NCBI GenBank assembly: GCA_947359465.1
Contig: OX375880.1
Coordinates: 11,292,120 to 11,356,119 of the forward strand
Length of the DNA stretch: 64,000 nt
Direction: 5' to 3'
Source: Metellina segmentata
Lineage: Eukaryota; Arthropoda; Arachnida; Araneae; Tetragnathidae
A program made the position numbers and the translations under genes. This document shows, piece by piece, positions 49,971 through 61,218 of the stretch. A model generated the notes under the pieces. The model was not told where the DNA came from, made no database searches, and saw nothing but the letters and a program-made list of their open reading frames with translations. Positions within the stretch are counted from its first letter, which is position 1, and each line of letters begins with the position of its first letter.

Positions 49971-52900
49971 ATGTGGGGAGAGTGTTTTGTGTGAAGTATT
50001 CCCATACAAATTAACGTGCTGCCGAGCGAGGTGGGAGGGAGCGTTGTAATTTCAAAGCTCCCAATCCAACTTCTCAGGCGATGTAATTTCTAAGGGAATG
50101 AAAGGGTATTTGACTGAGATGTGGAGAGAGTGTTTTGTGTGAAGTATTCCCATAGAAATTAACGTGCTGCCGTGCGAGGTGGGAGGGAGCGTTGTAATTT
50201 CAAAGCTCCCAATCCAAGTTCTCAGGCGATGTAATTTCTAAGGGAATGAAAAGGTATTTGACTGAGATGTGGGGAGAGTGTTTTGTGTGAAGTATTCCGA
50301 TAGAAATTAACGTGCTGCCGAGCAAGGTGGTAGGGAGCGTTGTAATTTGAAAGCACCCAATCCAAGTTCTCAGGCGATCTAATTTCTAAGGGAATGAAAA
50401 GGTATTTGACTCAGATGTGGGGAGAGTGTTTTGTGTGAAGTATTCCCATAGAAATTAACGTGCTGCCGAGCAAGGTGGTAGGGAGCGTTGTAATTTGAAA
50501 GCACCCAATCCAAGTTTTCAGGCGATGTAATTTCTAAGGGAATGAAAAGGTATTTGACTGAGATGTGGGGAGAGTGTTTTGTGTGAAGTATTCCCATAGA
50601 AATTAACGTGCTGCCGAGCGAGGTGGGAGGAAGCGTTGTAATTTCAAAGCTCCCAATCCAAGTTCTCAGGCGATGTAATTTCTAAGGGAATGAAAAGGTA
50701 TTTGACTGAGATGTGGGGAGAGTGTTTTGTGTGAAGTATTCCCATAGAAATTAACGTGCTGCCGAGCGAGGTGGGAGGGAGCGTTGTAATTTCAAAGCTC
50801 CCAATCCAAATTCTCAGGCGATGTAATTTCTAAGGGAATGAAAAGGTATTTGACTGAGATGTGGGGAGAGTGTTTTGTGTGAAGTATTCCCATAGAAATT
50901 TAACGTGCTGCCGAGCGAGGTGGGAGGGATTGTTGTAATTTCAAAGCTCCCAATCCAAGTTCTCAGAAGATGTAATTTCTAAGGAAATGAAAAGGTATTT
51001 GACTCAGATGTGGGGAGAGTGTTTTGTGTGAAGTATTCCCATAGAAATTAACGTGCTGCCGAGCGAGGTGGTAGGGAGCGTTGTAATTTCAAAGCTCCCA
51101 ATCCAAGTTCTCAGGCGATGTAATTTCTAAGGGAATGAAAAGGTATTTGACTGAGATGTTTGGAGTGTTTTGTGTGAAGTATTCCCATAGAAATTAACGT
51201 GCTGCCGAGCAAGGTGGTAGGGAGCGTTGTAATTTCAAAGCTCCCAATCCAAGTTCTCAGGCGATGTAATTTCTAAGGGAATGAAAAGGTATTTGACTGA
51301 GATGTGGGGAGAGTGTTTTGTGTGAAGTATTCCCATAGAAATTAACCTGCTGTCGAGCGAGGGGGGAGGAGACGTTGTAATTTCAAAGCTCCGAATCCAA
51401 GTTCTCAGGCGATGTAATTTCTAATTGAATGAAAAGGTATTTGACTGAGAAGTGGAGAGAGTGTTTTGTGTGAAGTATTCCCATAGAAATTAACGTGCTG
51501 CCGAGCGAGGTGGAGGGAGCGTTGTAATTTCAAAGCTCCCAATCCAACTTCTCAGGCGATGTAATTTCTTAGGGAATGAAAACGTATTTGACTGAGATGT
51601 GGGGAGAGTGTTTTGTGTGAAGTATTCCCATAGAAATTAACGTGCTGCCGAGCGAGGTGGGAGGGAGTGTTGTAATTTCAAAGCTCCCAATCCAAGTTCT
51701 CAGGCGATGTAATTTCTAAGGGAATGAAAAGGTATTTGACTGAGATGTGGGGAGAGTGTTTTGTGTGAAGTATTCCCATAGAAATTAACGTGCTGCCGAG
51801 CGAGGTGGGAAGTAGCGTTGTAATTTCAAAGCTCCCAATCCAAGTTCTCAGGCGATGTAATTTCTAAGGGAATGAAAAGGTATTTGACTCAGATGTGGGG
51901 AGAGTGTTTTGTGTGAAGTATTCCCATAGAAATTAACGTGCTGCCGAGCGAGGTGGGAGGGAGCGTTGTAATTTCAAAGCACCCAATCTCCAAGTTCTCA
52001 GGCGATCTAATTTCTAAGGGAATGAAAAGGTATTTGACTGAGATGTGGGTAGAGTGTTTTGTGTGAAGTATTCCCATAGAAATTAACGTGCTGCCGAACG
52101 AGGTGGGAGGAAGCGTTGTAATTTCAAAGCTCCCAATCCAAGTTCTCAGGCGATGTAATTTCTAAGGGAATGAAAAGGTATTTGACTGAGATGTGGGGAG
52201 AGTGTTTTGTGTGAAGTATTCCCATAGAAATTTAACGTTCTGCCGAGCGAGGTGGGAGGGATTGTTGTAATTTCAAAGCTCCCAATCCAAGTTCTCAGGC
52301 GATGTAATTTCTAAGGGAATGAAAAGGTATTTGACTCATATGTGGGGAGAGTGTTTTGTGTGAAGTATTCCCATAGAAATTAACGTGCTGCCGAGAGAGG
52401 TGGGAGGGAGCGCTGTAATTTCAAAGCTCACAATCCAACTTCTCAGGCGATGTAATTTCTAAGGGAATGAAAAGGTATTTGACTGAGATGTGGGGAGAGT
52501 GTTTTGTGTGAAGTATTCCCATACAAATTAACGTGCTGCCGAGCGAGGTGGGAGGGAGCGTTGTAATTTCAAAGCTCCCAATCCAAATTCTCAGGCGATG
52601 TAATTTCTAAGGGAATGAAAAGGTATTTGACTCAGATGTGGGGAGAGTGTTTTGTGTGAAGTATTCCCATAGAAATTAACCTGCTGTCGAGCGAGGTGGG
52701 AGGAGACGTTGTAATTTCAAAGCTCCGAATCCAAGTTCTCAGGCGATGTAATTTCTAATTGAATGAAAAGGTATTTGACTGAGAAGTGGAGAGAGTGTTT
52801 TGTGTGAAGTATTCCCATAGAAATTAACGTGCTGCCGAGCGAGGTGGAGGGAGCGTTGTAATTTCAAAGCTCCCAATCCAACTTCTCAGGCGATGTAATT

Positions 52901-54260
52901 TCTTAGGGAATGAAAACGTATTTGACTGAGATGTGGGGAGAGTGTTTTGTGTGAAGTATTCCCATAGAAATTAACGTGCTGCCGAGCGAGGTGGGAGGGA
53001 GTGTTGTAATTTCAAAGCTCCCAATCCAAGTTCTCAGGCGATGTAATTTCTAAGGGAATGAAAAGGTATTTGACTGAGATGTGGGGAGAGTGTTTTGTGT
53101 GAAGTATTCCCATAGAAATTAACGTGCTGCCGAGCGAGGTGGGAAGGAGCGTTGTAATTTCAAAGCTCCCAATCCAAGTTCTCAGGCGATGTAATTTCTA
53201 AGGGAATGAAAAGGTATTTGACTCAGATGTGGGGAGAGTGTTTTGTGTGAAGTATTCCCATAGAAATTAACGTGCTGCCGAGCGAGGTGGGAGGGAGCGT
53301 TGTAATTTCAAAGCACCCAATCCAAGTTCTCAGGCGATGTAATTTCTAAGGGAATGAAAAGGTATTTGACTGAGATGTGGGGAGAGTGTTTTGTGTGAAG
53401 TATTCCCATAGAAATTTAACGTGCTGCCGAGCGAGGTGGGAGGGATTGTTGTAATTTCAAAGCTCCCAATCCAAGTTCTCAGAAGATGTAATTTCTAAGG
53501 AAATGAAAAGGTATTTGGCTCAGATGTGGGGAGAGTGTTTTGTGTGAAGTATTCCCATAGAAATTAACGTGCTGCCGAGCGAGGTGGTAGGGAGCGTTGT
53601 AATTTCAAAGCTCCCAATCCAAGTTCTCAGGCGATGTAATTTCTAAGGGAATGAAAAGGTATTTGACTGAGATGTTTGGATAGTGTTTTGTGTGAAGTAT
53701 TCCCATAGAAATTAACGTGCTGCCGAGCAAGGTGGTAGGGAGCGTTGTAATTTCAAAGCTCCCAATCCAAGTTCTCAGGCGTTGTAATTTCTAAGGGAAT
53801 GAAAAGGTATTTGACTGAGATGTGGGGAGAGTGTTTTGTGTGAAGTATTCCCATAGAAATTAACCTGCTGTCGAGCGAGGTGGGAGGAGACGTTGTAATT
53901 TCAAAGCTCCGAATCCAAGTTCTCAGGCGATGTAATTTCTAATTGAATGAAAAGGTATTTGACTGAGAAGTGGAGAGAGTGTTTTGTGTGAAGTATTCCC
54001 ATAGAAATTAACGTGCTGCCGAGCGAGGTGGAGGGAGCGTTGTAATTTCAAAGCTCCCAATCCAACTTCTCAGGCGATGTAATTTCTTAGGGAATGAAAA
54101 CGTATTTGACTGAGATGTGGGGAGAGTGTTTTGTGTGAAGTATTCCCATAGAAATTAACGTGCTGCCGAGCGAGGTGGGAGGGCGTGTTGTAATTTCAAA
54201 GCTCCCAATCCAAGTTCTCAGGCGATGTAATTTCTAAGGGAATGAAAAGGTATTTGACTG
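49970..54260 (+). repeat. Composite copy of the preceding segment
   Basis: The left part follows 43.75 kb onward and the right part follows 46.91-49.97 kb, with a shared overlap at about 51.2-53.1 kb where both source segments are alike. The join is as expected for unequal crossing over between similar higher-order repeats. Private changes include TTTGGAGTG near 51158, TTTGGCTCAG near 53515, TTTGGATAGTG near 53675 and GGGCGTGTTG near 54180. No other sequence type is present. Confidence 0.75.
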
Positions 54261-57200
54261 AGATGTGGGGAGAGTGTTTTGTGTGAAGTATTCCCATAGA
54301 AATTAACGTGCTGCCGAGCGAGGTGGGAAGGAGCGTTGTAATTTCAAAGCTCCCAATCCAAGTTCTCAGGCGATGTAATTTCTAAGGGAATGAAAAGGTA
54401 TTTGACTCAGATGTGGGGAGAGTGTTTTGTGTGAAGTATTCCCATAGAAATTAACGTGCTGCCGAGCGAGGTGGGAGGGAGCGTTGTAATTTCAAAGCAC
54501 CCAATCCAAGTTCTCAGGCGATCTAATTTCTAAGGGAATGAAAAGGTATTTGACTGAGATGTGGGTAGAGTGTTTTGTGTGAAGTATTCCCATAGAAATT
54601 AACGTGCTGCCGAACGAGGTGGGAGGAAGCGTTGTAATTTCAAAGCTCCCAATCCAAGTTCTCAGGCGATGTAATTTCTAAGGGAATGAAAAGGTATTTG
54701 ACTGAGATGTGGGGAGAGTGTTTTGTGTGAAGTATTCCCATAGAAATTTAACGTTCTGCCGAGCGAGGTGGGAGGGATTGTTGTAATTTCAAAGCTCCCA
54801 ATCCAAGTTCTCAGGCGATGTAATTTCTAAGGGAATGAAAAGGTATTTGACTCATATGTGGGGAGAGTGTTTTGTGTGAAGTATTCCCATAGAAATTAAC
54901 GTGCTGCCGAGAGAGGTGGGAGGGAGCGCTGTAATTTCAAAGCTCCCAATCCAACTTCTCAGGCGATGTAATTTCTAAGGGAATGAAAAGGTATTTGACT
55001 GAGATGTGGGGAGAGTGTTTTGTGTGAAGTATTCCCATAGAAATTAACGTGCTGCCGAGCGAGGTGGGAGGGAGCGTTGTAATTTCAAAGCTCCCAATCC
55101 AAATTCTCAGGCGATGTAATTTCTAAGGGAATGAAAAGGTATTTGACTGAGATGTGGGGAGAGTGTTTTGTGTGAAGTATTCCCATAGAAATGTAACGTG
55201 CTGCCGAGCGAGGTGGGAGGGATTGTTGTAATTTCAAAGCTCCCAATCCAAGTTCTCAGAAGATGTAATTTCTAAGGAAATGAAAAGGTATTTGACTGAG
55301 ATGTTTGGAGAGTGTTTTGTGTGAAGTATTCCCATAGAAATTAACGTGCTGCCGAGCAAGGTTGTAGGGAGCGTTGTAATTTCAAAGCTCCCAATCCAAG
55401 TTCTCAGGCGATGTAATTTCTAAGGGAATGAAAAGGTATTTGACTGAGATGTGGGGAGAGTGTTTTGTGTGAAGTATTCCCATAGAAATTAACCTGCTGT
55501 CGAGCGAGGTGGGAGGAGACGTTGTAATTTCAAAGCTCCGAATCCAAGTTCTCAGGCGATGTAATTTCTAATTGAATGAAAAGGTATTTGACTGAGAAGT
55601 GGAGAGAGTGTTTTGTGTGAAGTATTCCCATAGAAATTAACGTGCTGCCGAGCGAGGTGGGAGGGAGTGTTGTAATTTCAAAGCTCCCAATCCAAGTTCT
55701 CAGGCGATGTAATTTCTAAGGGAATGAAAAGGTATTTGACTGAGATGTGGGGAGAGTGTTTTGTGTGAAGTATTCCCATAGAAATTAACGTGCTGCCGAG
55801 CGAGGTGGGAAGGAGCGTTGTAATTTCAAAGCTCCCAATCCAAGTTCTCAGGCGATGTAATTTCTAAGGGAATGAAAAGGTATTTGACTCAGATGTGGGG
55901 AGAGTGTTTTGTGTGAAGTATTCCCATAGAAATTAACGTGCTGCCGAGCGAGGTGGGAGGGAGCGTTGTAATTTCAAAGCACCCAATCCAAGTTCTCAGG
56001 CGATCTAATTTCTAAGGGAATGAAAAGGTATTTGACTGAGATGTGGGTAGAGTGTTTTGTGTGAAGTATTCCCATAGAAATTAACGTGCTGCCGAACGAG
56101 GTGGGAGGAAGCGTTGTAATTTCAAAGCTCCCAATCCAAGTTCTCAGGCGATGTAATTTCTAAGGGAATGAAAAGGTATTTGACTGAGATGTGGGGAGAG
56201 TGTTTTGTGTGAAGTATTCCCATAGAAATTTAACGTTCTGCCGAGCGAGGTGGGAGGGATTGTTGTAATTTCAAAGCTCCCAATCCAAGTTCTCAGGCGA
56301 TGTAATTTCTAAGGGAATGAAAAGGTATTTGACTCATATGTGGGGAGAGTGTTTTGTGTGAAGTATTCCCATAGAAATTAACGTGCTGCCGAGCGAGGTG
56401 GGAGGGAGCGCTGTAATTTCAAAGCTCCCAATCCAACTTCTCAGGCGATGTAATTTCTAAGGGAATGAAAAGGTATTTGACTGAGATGTGGGGAGAGTGT
56501 TTTGTGTGAAGTATTCCCATAGAAATTAACGTGCTGCCGAGCGAGGTGGGAGGGAGCGTTGTAATTTCAAAGCTCCCAATCCAAATTCTCAGGCGATGTA
56601 ATTTCTAAGGGAATGAAAAGGTATTTGACTGAGATGTTTGGAGAGTGTTTTGTGTGAAGTATTCCCATAGAAATTAACGTGCTGCCGAGCAAGGTTGTAG
56701 GGAGCGTTGTAATTTCAAAGCTCCCAATCCAAGTTCTCAGGCGATGTAATTTCTAAGGGAATGAAAAGGTATTTGACTGAGATGTGGGGAGAGTGTTTTG
56801 TGTGAAGTATTCCCATAGAAATTAACCTGCTGTCGAGCGAGGTGGGAGGAGACGTTGTAATTTCAAAGCTCCGAATCCAAGTTCTCAGGCGATGTAATTT
56901 CTAATTGAATGAAAAGGTATTTGACTGAGAAGTGGAGAGAGTGTTTTGTGTGAAGTATTCCCATAGAAATTAACGTGCTGCCGAGCGAGGTGGAGGGAGC
57001 GTTGTAATTTCAAAGCTCCCAATCCAACTTCTCAGGCGATGTAATTTCTTAGGGAATGAAAACGTATTTGACTGAGATGTGGGGAGAGTGTTTTGTGTGA
57101 AGTATTCCCATAGAAATTAACGTGCTGCCGAGCGAGGTGGGAGGGAGTGTTGTAATTTCAAAGCTCCCAATCCAAGTTCTCAGGCGATGTAATTTCTAAG

Positions 57201-57662
57201 GGAATGAAAAGGTATTTGACTGAGATGTGGGGAGAGTGTTTTGTGTGAAGTATTCCCATAGAAATTAACGTGCTGCCGAGCGAGGTGGGAAGGAGCGTTG
57301 TAATTTCAAAGCTCCCAATCCAAGTTCTCAGGCGATGTAATTTCTAAGGGAATGAAAAGGTATTTGACTCAGATGTGGGGAGAGTGTTTTGTGTGAAGTA
57401 TTCCCATAGAAATTAACGTGCTGCCGAGCGAGGTGGGAGGGAGCGTTGTAATTTCAAAGCACCCAATCCAAGTTCTCAGGCGATCTAATTTCTAAGGGAA
57501 TGAAAAGGTATTTGACTGAGATGTGGGTAGAGTGTTTTGTGTGAAGTATTCCCATAGAAATTAACGTGCTGCCGAACGAGGTGGGAGGAAGCGTTGTAAT
57601 TTCAAAGCTCCCAATCCAAGTTCTCAGGCGATGTAATTTCTAAGGGAATGAAAAGGTATTTG
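54260..57662 (+). repeat. Mixed 9- to 11-unit modules
   Basis: Marker spacings are 1629, 1333 and 1629 bp. GAAATGTAACG at 55191 recurs at 58153 (2962 bp), so about 54.9-55.6 kb matches 57.86-58.6 kb. GTGGGAAGGAGCG near 55807 recurs near 57288, 1481 bp (10 units plus 1) later, and the following order is shared for about 0.9 kb. One module lacks the GAAATGTAACG unit and the GGTGGAGGGAGCG unit is missing from another, which shows loss or gain of individual units between otherwise matching modules. Confidence 0.7.
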
Positions 57663-60600
57663 ACTGAGATGTGGGGAGAGTGTTTTGTGTGAAGTATTCC
57701 CATAGAAATTTAACGTTCTGCCGAGCGAGGTGGGAGGGATTGTTGTAATTTCAAAGCTCCCAATCCAAGTTCTCAGGCGATGTAATTTCTAAGGGAATGA
57801 AAAGGTATTTGACTCATATGTGGGGAGAGTGTTTTGTGTGAAGTATTCCCATAGAAATTAACGTGCTGCCGAGAGAGGTGGGAGGGAGCGCTGTAATTTC
57901 AAAGCTCCCAATCCAACTTCTCAGGCGATGTAATTTCTAAGGGAATGAAAAGGTATTTGACTGAGATGTGGGGAGAGTGTTTTGTGTGAAGTATTCCCAT
58001 AGAAATTAACGTGCTGCCGAGCGAGGTGGGAGGGAGCGTTGTAATTTCAAAGCTCCCAATCCAAATTCTCAGGCGATGTAATTTCTAAGGGAATGAAAAG
58101 GTATTTGACTGAGATGTGGGGAGAGTGTTTTGTGTGAAGTATTCCCATAGAAATGTAACGTGCTGCCGAGCGAGGTGGGAGGGATTGTTGTAATTTCAAA
58201 GCTCCCAATCCAAGTTCTCAGAAGATGTAATTTCTAAGGAAATGAAAAGGTATTTGACTGAGATGTTTGGAGAGTGTTTTGTGTGAAGTATTCCCATAGA
58301 AATTAACGTGCTGCCGAGCAAGGTTGTAGGGAGCGTTGTAATTTCAAAGCTCCCAATCCAAGTTCTCAGGCGATGTAATTTCTAAGGGAATGAAAAGGTA
58401 TTTGACTGAGATGTGGGGAGAGTGTTTTGTGTGAAGTATTCCCATAGAAATTAACCTGCTGTCGAGCGAGGTGGGAGGAGACGTTGTAATTTCAAAGCTC
58501 CGAATCCAAGTTCTCAGGCGATGTAATTTCTAATTGAATGAAAAGGTATTTGACTGAGAAGTGGAGAGAGTGTTTTGTGTGAAGTATTCCCATAGAAATT
58601 AACGTGCTGCCGAGCGAGGTGGAGGGAGCGTTGTAATTTCAAAGCTCCCAATCCAACTTCTCAGGCGATGTAATTTCTTAGGGAATGAAAACGTATTTGA
58701 CTGAGATGTGGGGAGAGTGTTTTGTGTGAAGTATTCCCATAGAAATTAACGTGCTGCCGAGCGAGGTGGGAGGGAGAGTTGTAATTTCAAAGCTCCCAAT
58801 CCAAGTTCTCAGGCGATGTAATTTCTAAGGGAATGAAAAGGTATTTGACTGAGATGTGGGGAGAGTGTTTTGTGTGAAGTATTCCCATAGAAATTAACGT
58901 GCTGCCGAGCGAGGTGGGAGGGAGCGTTGTAATTTCAAAGCACCCAATCCAAGTTCTCAGGCGATCTAATTTCTAAGGGAATGAAAAGGTATTTGACTGA
59001 GATGTGGGTAGAGTGTTTTGTGTGAAGTATTCCCATAGAAATTAACGTGCTGCCGAGCGAGGTGGGAGAAAGCGTTGTAATTTCAAAGCTCCCAATCCAA
59101 GTTCTCAGGCGATGTAATTTCTAAGGGAATGAAAAGGTATTTGACTGAGATGTGGGGAGAGTGTTTTGTGTGAAGTATTCCCATAGAAATTTAACGTTCT
59201 GCCGAGCGAGGTGGGAGGGATTGTTGTAATTTCAAAGCTCCCAATCCAAGTTCTCAGAAGATGTAATTTCTAAGGAAATGAAAAGGTATTTGACTCAGAT
59301 GTGGGGAGAGTGTTTTGTGTGAAGTATTCCCATAGAAATTAACGTGCTGCCGAGCGAGGTGGGAGGGAGCGTTGTAATTTCAAAGCTCCCAATCCAAGTT
59401 CTCAGGCGATGTAATTTCTAAGGGAATGAAAAGGTATTTCACTGAGATGTGGGGAGAGTGTTTTGTGTGAAGTATTCCCATAGAAATTTAACGTTCTGCC
59501 GAGCGAGGTGGGAGGGATTGTTGTAATTTCAAAGCTCCCAATCCAAGTTCTCAGGCGATGTAATTTCTAAGGGAATGAAAAGGTATTTGACTCATATGTG
59601 GGGAGAGTGTTTTGTGTGAAGTATTCCCATAGAAATTAACGTGCTGCCGAGAGAGGTGGGAGGGAGCGCTGTAATTTTAAAGCTCCCAATCCAACTTCTC
59701 AGGCGATGTAATTTCTAAGGGAATGAAAAGGTATTTGACTGAGATGTGGGGAGAGTGTTTTGTGTGAAGTATTCCCATAGAAATTAACGTGCTGCCGAGC
59801 GAGGTGGGAGGGAGCGTTGTAATTTCAAAGCTCCCAATCCAAATTCTCAGGCGATGTAATTTCTAAGGGAATGAAAAGGTATTTGACTGAGATGTGGGGA
59901 GAGTGTTTTGTGTGAAGTATTCCCATAGAAATGTAACGTGCTGCCGAGCGAGGTGGGAGGGATTGTTGTAATTTCAAAGCTCCCAATCCAAGTTCTCAGA
60001 AGATGTAATTTCTAAGGAAATGAAAAGGTATTTGACTGAGATGTTTGGAGAGTGTTTTGTGTGAAGTATTCCCATAGAAATTAACGTGCTGCCGAGCAAG
60101 GTTGTAGGGAGCGTTGTAATTTCAAAGCTCCCAATCCAAGTTCTCAGGCGATGTAATTTCTAAGGGAATGAAAAGGTATTTGACTGAGATGTGGGGAGAG
60201 TGTTTTGTGTGAAGTATTCCCATAGAAATTAACCTGCTGTCGAGCGAGGTGGGAGGAGACGTTGTAATTTCAAAGCTCCGAATCCAAGTTCTCAGGCGAT
60301 GTAATTTCTAATTGAATGAAAAGGTATTTGACTGAGAAGTGGAGAGAGTGTTTTGTGTGAAGTATTCCCATAGAAATTAACGTGCTGCCGAGCGAGGTAG
60401 AGGGAGCGTTGTAATTTCAAAGCTCCCAATCCAACTTCTCAGGCGATGTAATTTCTTAGGGAATGAAAACGTATTTGACTGAGATGTGGGGAGAGTGTTT
60501 TGTGTGAAGTATTCCCATAGAAATTAACGTGCTGCCGAGCGAGGTGGGAGGGAGAGTTGTAATTTCAAAGCTCCCAATCCAAGTTCTCAGGCGATGTAAT

Positions 60601-61218
60601 TTCTAAGGGAATGAAAAGGTATTTGACTGAGATGTGGGGAGAGTGTTTTGTGTGAAGTATTCCCATAGAAATTAACGTGCTGCCGAGCGAGGTGGGAGGG
60701 AGCGTTGTAATTTCAAAGCACCCAATCCAAGTTCTCAGGCGATCTAATTTCTAAGGGAATGAAAAGGTATTTGACTGAGATGTGGGTAGAGTGTTTTGTG
60801 TGAAGTATTCCCATAGAAATTAACGTGCTGCCGAGCGAGGTGGGAGAAAGCGTTGTAATTTCAAAGCTCCCAATCCAAGTTCTCAGGCGATGTAATTTCT
60901 AAGGGAATGAAAAGGTATTTGACTGAGATGTGGGGAGAGTGTTTTGTGTGAAGTATTCCCATAGAAATTTAACGTTCTGCCGAGCGAGGTGGGAGGGATT
61001 GTTGTAATTTCAAAGCTCCCAATCCAAGTTCTCAGAAGATGTAATTTCTAAGGAAATGAAAAGGTATTTGACTCAGATGTGGGGAGAGTGTTTTGTGTGA
61101 AGTATTCCCATAGAAATTAACGTGCTGCCGAGCGAGGTGGGAGGGAGCGTTGTAATTTCAAAGCTCCCAATCCAAGTTCTCAGGCGATGTAATTTCTAAG
61201 GGAATGAAAAGGTATTTC
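57663..61218 (+). repeat. 12-unit higher-order repeat, 1778 bp, two clean tandem copies
   Basis: Copies span 57663-59440 and 59441-61218. Shared rare variants are GAGAGAGGTGGG with GCGCTG near 57873 and 59651, GAAATGTAACG at 58153 and 59931, GGGAGAGTTG near 58770 and 60548, GGGAGAAAGCG near 59065 and 60843, and TATTTCACTGAG with its C at 59440 and 61218. The C at 59440 stands where the left edge of the first copy has G (57662), which fixes the junction closely. Private changes are GGTAGAGGG near 60397 and TTTTAAAGC near 59677 in the second copy. Confidence 0.88.
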
